From assembly GCA_027625915.1 (NCBI GenBank), contig JANTQA010000051.1:1302501-1366500 (forward strand): a stretch of 64,000 nt of DNA, in the 5' to 3' direction. The position numbers were made by a program, and so were the translations under genes. Source of the stretch: Anaeramoeba flamelloides (lineage: Eukaryota > Metamonada > Anaeramoebidae). The notes below the pieces were generated by a model. The model ran no database searches. It was not told the DNA's origin and worked only from the letters and a program-made list of their open reading frames with translations. Each line of letters begins with the position of its first letter. Position 1 is the first letter of the stretch. Of the stretch, positions 23,984-34,037 are shown in pieces.

Positions 23984-24196
23984 CCAAATCATATAATACC
24001 TGAAAATGATGATGAAGAAGATGGAAAATTAATTAATTATAGATCATTGTATGAAGTGATTGATAGAATCAATGTTAGAGAAGATATTGTTTCAAAAAAG
24101 GGTTCTTCAAGAAATTCTTGACAGTAAATCAAAAAAAAATAACAAAAATGAATTTAGGCAAGCATTAAATCAAATTCTTTCAAATAAAATGTAAAT
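23984..24196 (+). pseudogene. Decayed coding scrap of unknown origin
   Basis: Two overlapping frames read sensibly: one gives PENDDEEDGKLINYRSLYEV and then VIDRINVREDIVSKK; the next, shifted inside an A-run, gives VLQEILDSKSKKNNKNEF, then RQALNQILSNKM and a stop. Codon use and charge pattern look like real protein, unlike the surrounding DNA. No family recognised. It could be a gene relic or the last part of a lost transposon gene. Confidence 0.35.
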
Positions 24197-24404
24197 AATA
24201 TAGAATAGTTATGGAAATAACCATCAAAATGTTTATTCAGTTATATTAATAAAAATTAATAAAGAAAATGAAATAATTAAAGTTGACAGTTTATAAAGAC
24301 TTTTAATTTGCTTGACCCAATTGAAAAAAGTAAAAGAAAACGAATTTAATGTGAAAAATATTATATAATAATTTTTTAGTAACAACAAAAAATATCAAGT
24401 AAAC

Positions 24405-24760
24405 TCTGTTTCAGTCATAGGGGCATAGTTTTATTGAAGAAAGAGAACATATTCTATGAGTTTAATTCACCATTATTCTCAAAATAAAATTTTCAATTTT
24501 TAAGGGGTTCTCCTCACCATATATTTCTCTATAATAAAAGTATGTTGTAATTAGGGGTAAATGATATTAGTGCTCGGTGGATCAAATAACTCTAAAAAAT
24601 CAATTATAAATCTTATTACACAATAAATTAAAACATTTTTTACTAATGATCACTCTGAAGAATTTACTCCTTTGAAATTTTTTTAATTCTTTTTCCGAAT
24701 CTAAAAACAATAATACCAAGATCTCTCAAAATGATAAAAGGGGTACTTCAAAACATCAAA
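24405..24760 (+). repeat. R1 partial copy plus adjacent repeat
   Basis: 24505-24760 matches the first part of R1 (TATATTTCTCTATAAT, AAGTATGTTGTAATT, TTTTTCCGAATCTAAAAA). The preceding 24405-24510 (TCAGTCATAGGGGCATAGTT and onward) matches 43475-43580, indicating a further related repeat. Confidence 0.5.
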
Positions 24761-24812
24761 ATGATATATTCAAAAAACTAATTCAAATCGATTTAAATTT
24801 GAAATACTAAGG

Positions 24813-25393
24813 TATTTCCAAAAAAAGCGTGGCATTTTTTTTTACATTTCATAAAAATTCATCTTTTTTTAGTGATGGCAATCATCAATCAACTATACCA
24901 AATTAAGTTTAATATTTATACCGATTGAATCAACCACTTATGTATTTAATTCAAAGCATGTTAGTTGAAATATTCACAAAAAATGAAAAAAAAAAAAATA
25001 GCACTTTTTTTGGTTAAAGCAATGTACGACCAATTTCAATAAAAAACCGGAAATGTGGAATGGGAACAAATGATTTTTTAAACACGAAAACGCATTTATA
25101 TGTTTTTAATTATATTGTAAATTTTGTTGGGATTATACATGTTATGAAAACGGTTTTTTTGGATCAAAAAGAAAAAAATAAACAACAATTTTCACCATAA
25201 AAAATATCCGATAAAATCGAGATCATAAATTTTAAAAAATTTTATTTCTGCAATACAATACTAAGAAACTTATTGAATTATTATCAAGAATCTATAAATG
25301 GTGGTTAATGATTTTATATATTTAATTCCTTTTTTGAAGAATGTGTTACATAAATATATTTTAAAATAAATTTGCCCCACATTCTTAGAAATA
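24813..25393. mobile_element. Non-autonomous TIR element, TATTTCC family, copy B
   Basis: The left end is TATTTCCAAAAAAAGCGTGG; the right end, complemented, is TATTTCTAAGAATGTGGGGC. The interior matches copy A at 3735-4350 with many substitutions. No transposase frame. Confidence 0.7.
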
Positions 25394-25569
25394 GCTTATA
25401 TCTCTCTTACGCACCCTTTTCAAATAATTTCATTGTTTTCCATTATTTAATTTTTTGAAAGATTTCATAAGTCATATAATAGTTTTAATTTTGATTTTTT
25501 TAAGGTTCTATAACAAAAAAAAAATATTTTCACATTTTTAAAAAATATTTTTTACCGTGATGACCCCCC

Positions 25570-26346
25570 GAAGGTTTTTCAATACCTGGGGAATGGAAAA
25601 AAACTCGTTTGTGTTGTGTGTAAATTTGTTTATATTTGTCCAAAGCTTATCTATCACCACTTTGTATGAATTTTAACAGTAGTTAAAAAAATGAAATATA
25701 TATATTTTTATAAGTTTAATATAAAAAATAGTAGCAGATTTTTTATCAGAAATAAAATTTTTTAATTGTTTTTTTTTTGAATAAAAATATATATTACTAA
25801 AGTCTTTAGGGATAATAACCAATATAGATTAAAAAATATCAATATAGTGTAATCATTTTATTTTTTGAAAGACAAATGAAAAAAAGAAAATAATAATAAT
25901 AAAGTTTACCATTATTTTGAAATTTGGCTTAAATGTTTCTAAAATTCAAATTGGAGAATGTAAAGTTACTGGATTGGAAGCTATTTAATAATAAATTTTG
26001 ATTTTTGTCTGTTCTTTTGAAATTTTTGCTAAAGGTATGTTTTATTTGGAAATTTAAAACAGTTCATGTTTTTGTAGTTAATTAAATAAAAAGAGAAATT
26101 AATATTTCAATTGAACCCCCAAAAATCAAAATTTATTATTAAATAGCTTCCAATCTATTAACCTTACATTCACTAATCAAGATTTTTGAAAAAAGAAAAA
26201 TTAAATTGTCAAAATGTATTTTTTTGAAACACCATTAAAATTAATACAAAGCTAGCAATCGATCGGCTAGGGGTCAAAATAAAATGGCCTTGCACCCTAA
26301 CACAAATCAATCTTTTTTCATTCTCAAGGTATTATAAACCTTAAAT
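25570..26346. mobile_element. Foldback element, copy 2
   Basis: The left end AAGGTTTTTCAATACCTGGGG and the right end CTCAAGGTATTATAAACCTT are inverted versions of the 11283-11825 termini. The central inverted segment (TGGATTGGAAGCTATTTAAT versus ATTAAATAGCTTCCAATCTA) is close to perfect. It is longer than copy 1, so an extra insertion inside is possible. Confidence 0.55.
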
Positions 26347-26448
26347 TATTTTTTTTTACAAATCAATTTATTAATTTGTCATTCTGGAAAAAAATTGTCA
26401 AATAGATTTTAATGGTAGAGTGTTTTTTATAACAAGGATGGCAGTAAA

Positions 26449-26667
26449 ATGGAAAATTTATCAATTATTTTTGACTTATTTTTCACTGATCAAGAAAGAT
26501 ATATGAAACTGAAATTACCCAAACCTTCTCTTAAAATCTTAAAGTCAATTTCACATGAATTGAACAAGTATGACATCAACAAATCCAAAATCTCTATTTT
26601 ATTAATATTTAGTCTAAAATTCAAATTTGGAAAATTGAATATTCTTAAATTTTGGTGTTATTTTTGA
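26449..26667 (+). other. Possible small exon upstream of the membrane protein gene
   Basis: An ATG frame beginning MENLSIIFDLFFTDQERYMK is followed by a GTATGA donor-like site near 26571. A strong pyrimidine tract ending TTTTCAG stands at 27019-27041, just before the next gene. Joining it does not give an obvious long frame into 27071, so it may be a non-coding leader, an unrelated small gene or chance. Confidence 0.2.
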
Positions 26668-27070
26668 TTCGATGTTTTGAATTATAATATTGATTTCCAA
26701 GAATCAACCTAATTTTTAGATTTGTTTTTTGTTTTTAAATGAATTAAAAAAGATATTGTTTGAGAATGAGAACATTTATACTCACTTACAAATAAAAAAG
26801 ATTTGACAATTTTTTTCCTGAATTTTTAGTTCTTTTTTCATATTTTTAAGATCAATAAATATTAATAAACTATTTCAACCCAAGACAAAAATTTGATTTA
26901 CAAATTTAATATGAATGGAAATGTATACAATTTTTCGTTTACCTGTTTTAAAAAATAAGTACTAAATTGTTTCTTCTTTCGAGAATAAACAGAAAAAGAA
27001 TGATCATTTTTTGACAATTTCTTTTTCTTTTTCTTTTCAGATTTCAAAACACACCAATTTACTCTAGCCA

Positions 27071-28093
27071 ATGTTCTTAACATCAGTTTTAAATACTAAC
27101 CAAATGAAAAAGATCTCCAAACTCAAGAATCTCCTTATTCGGTATATTTTCTCACCAATAAGATTTTTATATGATCATACCATTGGAAGACTAATTCGTT
27201 GTTTGAAGAAAATGGTGGTCTTTCTTATCAAAATTATATTTCAAGTTCTCTTGAATTTGTTCCACTTGACAATATTTATCTTCAAAAAAACACTCTCTTT
27301 TCTTATTCGGTATGTTTTCTCACCAATAATATTTTTATATGATCAAACCATTGGAAGACTAATTCGTTGTTTGAAGAAAATGGTGGTCTTTCTTATCAAA
27401 ATTGTATTTCAAGTTCTGTTGAAGTTATTCAACTTGACAAAATTTATCATCCAAATTGTATTTCAAGTTCTGTTGAATTTGTTCAACTTGACAATTTTTA
27501 TCTTCAAAAAAACACTCTTACTTCTATTTTACATTGAAAAGTGTATTTTAGGATTCTTTATATGGACTATGTTTTTTATTTCAAATCTTGTCAAACTGTT
27601 TAGCTCTTTTGTGAGTCTTTTTTTATATTTGCAGAATTATCCATTTTTCTTCTTTGAGAAATTCAAAAAAAAAAGATCATTGAACAAACATCTTGCAAAA
27701 AATAAAAATTCAAATGAAGAAGAAAGTGAAGAAACCTACGACGTCAACAATATAACCCTAAATTTAACAGACAACCAGCTTCTTAATTCCCAATCAACAG
27801 ACATTGATCATGAATTGCTTAATAATTTTGTAGAACAAAGCTATCAGAATGAGATGCAATTCCTTTCCAAAGTCTCTGAAATATGCAAGGAAAAGGTCAA
27901 AAAATACCTTGAAAAGAATAATTCTGTCCAATTAAATGATAACGATACCGAAAACCAAATTTCAATTATGTTATCCAAAACAGTCCTTGAAGATTTAAAT
28001 GAATATCAATTTAAACCAAAAGCTCAAGAATTTATTGAAAATTATGCCAAAGAAATTTGTCTGGATTTACTTACTTACAAAAACCTGCTTTAA
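27071..28093 (+). CDS. Unknown membrane-associated protein with tandem internal repeat
   Basis: 340 residues, no family recognised. Residues about 20-185 are strongly hydrophobic with interspersed Arg/Lys, giving several predicted membrane segments or re-entrant hairpins. A 56-residue unit (containing RYIFSPIRFLYDHTIGRLIR and CLKKMVVFLIKI) occurs twice in tandem; the last third (IVFQVLLNLFNLTIFIFKK) occurs a third time. The DNA of the copies (27131-27300 and 27302-27470) is nearly identical, so the duplication is recent. The C-terminal 140 residues are soluble, acidic and helical (EEESEETYDV, then a region ending LTYKNLL). An in-frame TAG six nt upstream supports this Met unless a leader intron ends at the TTTTCAG at 27041. 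A membrane-shaping or organelle protein is possible but unproven. Confidence 0.65.
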   Translation: MFLTSVLNTNQMKKISKLKNLLIRYIFSPIRFLYDHTIGRLIRCLKKMVVFLIKIIFQVLLNLFHLTIFIFKKTLSFLIRYVFSPIIFLYDQTIGRLIRCLKKMVVFLIKIVFQVLLKLFNLTKFIIQIVFQVLLNLFNLTIFIFKKTLLLLFYIEKCILGFFIWTMFFISNLVKLFSSFVSLFLYLQNYPFFFFEKFKKKRSLNKHLAKNKNSNEEESEETYDVNNITLNLTDNQLLNSQSTDIDHELLNNFVEQSYQNEMQFLSKVSEICKEKVKKYLEKNNSVQLNDNDTENQISIMLSKTVLEDLNEYQFKPKAQEFIENYAKEICLDLLTYKNLL

Positions 28094-28489
28094 AGATTTG
28101 GAATCGGTTGCATGATATTTAGTCTTAATGTTGATATTACCCAACCCAATAAATATGTGAGAAAGAAAAAATCTTTATTTGATTTTTATTAATATTCAGA
28201 ATTTTTTAATCAGTAATCTTTAAACCAAGTTATATTTAATAAAATACATCTCTTGAAATTTCTTTTTTTTAACCTTAACAGGTTTTTATTAATATTAAAT
28301 TTTTGTCTTTCCTTTAGGATCATATTTTTTGACGATAATTTAAAATTAAAAATATTTTGATTTAATTTTTGAAAGTTCTTCAAACCCAGAAAAAAAATGA
28401 ATATTAATTATTTAAAAAAATTTCAAAAAATTTCCTTTATTGCGCTCGTATGAAAAAATGAAATTGAAAAATAAAAGTTAGACAAAACT

Positions 28490-28735
28490 ACTATTTTGAC
28501 TAAACTTTCATCATAAATTATAAAGTTTATTCACAATATAATTATAATCATAGAACCTCAAATTTATATGCTTCCGTATTTATTGTTGTTATTATAACCA
28601 CCTTTTTTAAAAGTCTCATGTCAAGAAAAAGAGGTGTTTTTTAGGATAAAAAATTCCAAATAAACTGAATGGCAAATTTTAGTTTAATTCAACTTGGTGA
28701 GATATTTACTTTGATAGATGGTAACCAATAATTTT
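28490..28735 (+). repeat. Direct repeat D1, copy 1 (left part)
   Basis: Matches 30555-30810 in the same orientation, including TTTATTGTTGTTATTATAACC and TTTTTTAAAAGTCTCA. The match resumes at 29334-29620 after an inserted ~590-bp element, so 28490-29620 is one D1 copy with an insertion. Confidence 0.6.
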
Positions 28736-29328
28736 ATTTTTTTTCCATTTTTTCCGATGGTTGAGAATTGTTTATATTGGGTAAAAAATAGTTACAAAGG
28801 AAAAAGATTAATGGGATTACTTACTAATACTGAAACAATGAAACACCAAAGTATGAGTAACTTGAAAATAAAAATGAAAAAACAAAATGCTAAAAATGAC
28901 CAAGGGTTTAAAGTAAATCCAATCAAAAAAAAAAAAAAAAAGAAATTATAATAATTAAATAACGATCCCCAAGTGAACATTCATGATAAATTATCAAATT
29001 ATTATAAATTGATCAAATTATTATTAAACCGATAAAATTATCGTGACTGTGACTTTGGGAGTCTTAATTAAATATAGTATTGATTTTTTTTTTGATTTTT
29101 TACCAATTGTTTCTTATAAACTCTTTTTAACTTTTTCTTTTTTGCCATTTTCTTTTTTCTTTTCAATTTTTTGCTTTTTCTTTTTAAACATAAAAAAAAT
29201 TGGGTTTGTGTTTCAATCCCTTGAAAAATCGTGAAATCGATGATTTTAAGCTTAAATTACCTTTGAGGGTTTAAAATAAAAAGTATATTTAGAGTGTAAT
29301 TTACACTACCTCCATCAATAATAATCAA
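28736..29328 (-). mobile_element. ~590-bp interspersed element, copy 2, inserted in D1
   Basis: Reverse complement of 7970-8550. The flanks share a short near-duplicate (CCAATAATTTT on one side, TCAATTATTTT on the other), and the D1 copy at 30780-30815 shows the corresponding site without the element. The small open frames inside are not convincing genes. Confidence 0.65.
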
Positions 29329-29333
29329 TTATT

Positions 29334-29620
29334 TTGAAAATCCCGTACTAATCCCAAAAAACTGAAATTGAGATAAAAAAATTACTTGTGATAATTATTT
29401 AGTGTACTATTTTATTTTTATAATTTTTGAAATAAACTGAAAAGTATATAATTTTCGGTTTATTCCAAAAGTTAAAAAAAAAAATCAAAAGTATCCGTAG
29501 AGTGCACAAGAGTTGCTGATTTTACCAGTATTCAAAAGAATAGAGAATAATCTTTGATTTTACTAAATACTTTTAAATTATGGAAAAGCTAAGGGGTTTT
29601 TTTTTTAATTTTTTGAATTT
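29334..29620 (+). repeat. D1 copy 1 (right part) with degenerate hairpin units
   Basis: Continues the D1 match to about 30805-31000. Contains diverged versions of the two hairpin units found at 30878-31140 and 39486-39957, for example AATAAACTGAAAAG and TTCGGTTTATTCC. Confidence 0.45.
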
Positions 29621-30219
29621 TCTATTTTTTTTTAATCCTTTTTTTTAGACACGATGCCCAAGTCGAAAAAACTAAAGAAAAACTTATAAAATATCAAGAA
29701 AAATTCAGAAAATTATAAACAATATACATCTTTTGAAAGTTGGATAATTATCAAAAAAAAAAAACATCTTATTGTTAACCTTTTTTTTCAGTGAAAGTTA
29801 AGTAATAAAAAATATGTACAGTTCATTTCAAAAATTGATTCACTTTTTTTCATTTTTGGTTTTATTTTTAAAATTTTTAAAATATCGGGTTTTAGATGTT
29901 TATAGAATTTATAAGTGGTTTATTAATAAGAGTTAATAATTTTTTATTCTTGAATACTAAAGAATATATTTTTTTTGTTTGTACTTTCTATTATTTCAGC
30001 TAAGTCTCCCTTTTTGAAAAATTGATCATTGATAAAGTTATTTTCTAATTAAAAAATAAAAATTTTTATATCCTTCCCATAATTTTTTTCCCACAAATTG
30101 AAATAACCAAGATCTTCAGAAAGCCAATTCGAATTAAAATCTTTAGATACTTAATTGAGCTTCCTAATTCAGGTTGAGGATAAAATTATAATTTGGGAAA
30201 AATACTTTTTAACGGTGTC

Positions 30220-30378
30220 TTTTATTAAAGCCGGGTGGTACAAACAAACAAATTGGATTACTGGAAAGAATCAATAAATGACGAATTATGATTTTAGGAT
30301 ATTTAAATAGTTATATTTGAATTGTGTTTGATCAAGAATTTTTAATGTAAATTTACACCACTTGTTTGAGAAATAACT

Positions 30379-30380
<2 letters not shown>
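30220..30380. mobile_element. TATTTCC-family element, right-end remnant
   Basis: Aligns to 4190-4350 (CAAACAAATTGAATTATTAT-like block, the AATAAATGG block, and the terminal CCACTT...GAAATA). The left part of the element is not present here. Confidence 0.5.
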
Positions 30381-30409
<29 letters not shown>

Positions 30410-30554
30410 GGACTTTGGAAAGAAACACAGATCACAGATTTCAATCTTTTTTTTTTGGAAAATAGCTAATTATTTGAAAAAAAAAAAAAAAGGTAGGGAA
30501 AAGCAAAAAGAGGACGACAACATAAAAAAATAAAAGTGAAATAAAAATTTAGAA

Positions 30555-30877
30555 AAAACTACTCCATTCCTTAACCTTTCATCTTGGATAATAAAGTTTA
30601 TTTACAATATAATCAAAATTACAGAACTTTAAATTCATGAGACTATTGTATTTATTGTTGTTAGTATAACCAACTTTTTTAAAAGTCTCAATTCTAGAAA
30701 AAAGGGGCATTTTTCAGGTAAAAAATTACAAATAAACTGAAGAATGAATTATAGTTTAATTCAACTCGAGATATTAAGTTTGATAGATAATAACGAATAG
30801 TTTTGAAAACATTGTACTCATCTAATAAAACCAAAACACAGAAAAAAAATTCCTGATGATAATTATTGTGAGTGTAA
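30555..30877 (+). repeat. Direct repeat D1, copy 2
   Basis: Uninterrupted counterpart of 28490-28735 plus 29334 onward. It leads directly into the hairpin array at 30878. Confidence 0.6.
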
Positions 30878-31140
30878 TAGGTTTTCCAAAATTCAAAAGA
30901 ATAAATTAAAATCAAAGATTTTACTCAATTATTTTAAATTCTGGAAAACCTAACAAAAGTGTCCTAGGTTTTTTTTTACTTTTTGAAATAAACCGAAATT
31001 TTATGAAAATTTTCTGTTTATTACAAAAATTAAAAAAAACCTAACGAAAAGTATCCTAGGTTTTCTTGTGGTTTTCTGTTTTATTTGTAAAATCTATTGA
31101 TTTTCCAAATAAACAGAAAACTCAAGAAAAGCTAACGAAA
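30878..31140. repeat. Hairpin array, locus 1
   Basis: Two kinds of perfect or near-perfect palindromes alternate. Type P folds around TAAAATCAAAGATTTTA with outer arms GGTTTTCC/GGAAAACC. Type Q folds around AAAATCTATTGATTTT with arms TTTCTGTTT/AAACAGAAA and GCTTTTCTTG/CAAGAAAAGC. Spacers carry GTGTCCTAGG or GTATCCTAGG. Confidence 0.65.
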
Positions 31141-31329
31141 AATCAAATAAAACAATATTTTTTTCAATTTATATCAATAAATAATTCCATAATAGTCCAA
31201 ATAATTGCTTATCCGTTTGAAAGATATTTATTAAATTTAAAATACTTTTAAAATATATGATTATAGCCTCTTAACTAGAAGCATAAAAATATTTAAATTT
31301 TTTACTATTAAATTAGAAAAAAATCTTAA

Positions 31330-32702
31330 GGGAGTAGCTACACCATAAGGCATGATAAAAATTTGAGAGAGATGAGATAAGAACATTTTATTTTAGTGGC
31401 GTGTGATCGTAGATTCTCTAAAAATTTTTTTAAAAAAATTATTTGATATTTTTTTTTTTAGTAATGTTCAACAATTAAAAAAAAGAGATTATATAGATAA
31501 AATAGTTTTTTTTTTTTTTTATTTTTTTATTAAAATAAACTTAATTCTATTAATTTGGGCACAGTTTAAACAGTTGGAAATATAACAATAACATGATTTA
31601 CGTCCAATTGGAAATTAATTTTAATTCAACAAACCATTTCATTTTTTGTCTTTTTTTTTTTTGTTTTCATTTTCTATTTCTGAAGTTACTTAATCTGTTT
31701 CGTTAGATCTGAAAAATTTTTTATAGATGGTTGATAGAAGGTTACAGTTGAGTTTCTTAAATTGAAAAACCCACATACAACCGGTGCATGGTATCTTATC
31801 ATTTGATCGATCAACCATTGTTGGTGTAATTTCAACAAATCAACCAATATATTTTTTGTTCAAACTCTTTCATTTCAGCTTGTTTCCTTATTTTGGACAC
31901 ACTTGTTTTGATTTTTTATTTTATATTGTTTTCTTATATTTGGATGAAAATGATTACTTAAAAAACCATTAATACTATATAACTTAAATGTGGTTTTATA
32001 TTAGGTTTGGAAAAATATCATAAATTGAGTTTTTGTTTCCCTATTTTTGATTTTAGATGTGTCCAAATTTTTGGAATGGGGTTTAGTTTTTTTTTTGGGA
32101 GAAGATAATTTCAGATTCTTTGAATAAAACTTATGACTATTTTGTGGTTTAAACTTTGATAACATATAATCATATTCACTTCTCCAATTCCACTAAACCC
32201 AACTATTTAAAATCCTAACAAGTTATAATTTGACTTAATTATTCTAATTTTGGAATCCTTCTAGCTATTTAAGTCCCATTTATGTTTCCTTTTATGATTC
32301 TTTCAATTGTAATGTTGTTGTTCTTTTTAAACAAAATCCATTAATCCCAAATGCCACTAATAAAAAAATATTTCTAATTGCTTTATGTTGCGAGGATTAA
32401 AAAAATCTCAAAAATGATGAAAATTGAAAAAATGTTGAAATTAAATGCCACAATAGAATGTTGAGATAAGGATAAAAGATAAGTTATTCAACATTCAAAA
32501 CACTATTTTAAGCAATTCAACTCAACATTCTATTGTGGCAATTTCTTTGAGACTTTGAAATAAAAATTTAAAAAATCTTATGAATGAAGTACTTTAAATA
32601 ATAAAAATCAATGAGGTACACCCAAAGTAAAAAATGTATTTTAACTGATCCCAATCAAAATTGCAAAAAAGTGAAAAATTTTTCTTTACCGTGGCTACTC
32701 CC
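31330..32702. mobile_element. TTAA-flanked element (piggyBac-like target), non-coding
   Basis: TTAA at 31326-31329 and 32703-32706 flanks inverted ends GGGAGTAGCTAC and GTGGCTACTCCC. The flanking DNA is a repeat whose reverse-oriented paralogue (39110-39450) carries a single undisturbed TTAA at 39276-39279, an empty site. 1373 bp, with no transposase recognised. A GGACACA-ended element (31542-32078) and a hairpin with 27-bp arms (32437-32545) lie inside. Confidence 0.75.
31542..32078. mobile_element. GGACACA-ended TIR element, nested copy
   Basis: Reverse-complement match to 54393-54908, including the right end TGTGTCCAAATTTTTGGAAT and the internal block GATCGATCAA. Both copies can be read as DGILSFDRSTIVG / DGILTFDRSTMVG in one frame, a possible scrap of a transposase, though no family motif is clear. 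Confidence 0.6.
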
Positions 32703-32706
32703 TTAA

Positions 32707-32880
32707 AAGAACCAGGAAAATTGAATTTTCCAACTTAAATTGTTAAATATCTTTCAAAATAATTTTTGATCCAAGATCCTTTATTAACCAATAGTGTTAT
32801 TTATTATAAGTGAAGTTATCAAAAAGTGAAAAATTAGCAAATGTTTGATTTTTTTTGAAAAAATTTTTTCATGATAGTGG
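32707..32880 (+). repeat. Repeat flanking the TTAA element (right flank)
   Basis: Reverse-complement counterpart at 39110-39275. The left flank 31140-31325 matches 39280-39450. Together they show the pre-insertion structure. Confidence 0.6.
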
Positions 32881-33423
32881 AGTGTATAAAAATTTGTCTA
32901 TTGACAAGCAAATAATATAAAAAAATATTTTCTCGAAAAGGAATATCGTTCTCTAATTTCTCGAAGATCTTCAAAATATGGTTTTGAACTTACAAATAAA
33001 ACCCAAAATTTAGTTGAAATTAGTTTTATTAATTAAAATAGTGAGAACAAATTTCTTTGAAAAGTTAATTGTTTTGTTTGAGAATATGAGATCTTCTGAT
33101 TGTAAATTGAATTTTCAAAAAAGGAAGAAATATTAAAATTGTCCTTAATAAAAAAGAAATAGAGATTCCAGAATGAAGAGAAAAAAAATTTACAAAGCAA
33201 AAAAAAAGAAAAGTTGTTTTTTTTTTTTTTAATTTTTATTGCAGATTTTTGAAATCTATTTGAATTTATTTAAAGAAAGCATTAAATTTTATAAAGTTAG
33301 TTAAAAAAAAAGGTATTTTTTTTTTGTTTTTTGTTTCAATTGCTTTTTCAAAAAGAAAATTTCATTTTGGAAAACCAAAGCGATCTTAAAAAAAAAACAT
33401 ATTTTTTTTAATAACTAAAGATC

Positions 33424-34037
33424 TTAAAAGTCAAGTTCAAATTTGACTGGTCTAAGCATTTTGACTTGTTCTTTTTTGAATTTGACAAATTCTCCTTCTC
33501 TTGGTTGTTTTGGCCATCTTTTTGGTACTTGTGGTTTTTCTTTTTTAAGTTTAAGTTTGAAGAAAAAACAAAAAAAATAATAATAAAAATAAAAAAAAAT
33601 TAAAAAGCAAAAAAACTCAAAAAAAAAAAAAATAAAAAACAAAAAAAGAAAAGAAAAGAAAGATTACTTTTTTCTTTTTTAGCTTTTTGAACAAGTAATT
33701 GGTTTTTTCGAACTCTTTTTAAAAAGTCGTCTCTACATTTTGATTTTCTTACGTGTTCAATTCTTACGTATAATTTCTTTCTAAATCTTCTGTGTTTAAC
33801 AGTTTTCAAAACTTCCACTCCAATTGCACGTGGAGTGACAGCCCATACTCTTCCTGTTGTTCCATGAAAGACTTTATATGGAAGACCTTTTTGGATTGCG
33901 CTGTTAGCAATGATATCGACATATTCACCTAATTTGAAGGTTCGAAGGTATGTTGAGAGTCCTGGCATACCATGTTGTCGGAAACCTCTTCTGTATTTGT
34001 GTCGTGTTCCGGCTCTGTACCCTTTTGAGTTTGGCAT
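33424..34037 (-). CDS. RPL21: 60S ribosomal protein eL21 (2 exons)
   Basis: A large-subunit ribosomal protein. Exon 1 is 34037-33668, with donor GTAATC; exon 2 is 33539-33424, following acceptor AAAAAAG. The intron is 128 nt in phase 1. The product is 161 residues, the usual eL21 length. Landmarks: MPNSKGYRAGTRHKYRRGFR, a GLSTYLRTFKLGEYVDI segment, IQKGLPYKVFHGTTGRVW, RIEHVRKSKCRDDFLKRV, and the C-terminal WPKQPREGEFVKF and RPVKFELDF. The acceptor lacks a strong pyrimidine tract next to the AG, but it is the only AG that keeps frame and homology. Confidence 0.95.

Noticed and set aside
30380-30404. Possible CRISPR-like or structured AT repeat.
   Set aside because: Simple AT microsatellite without spacers.
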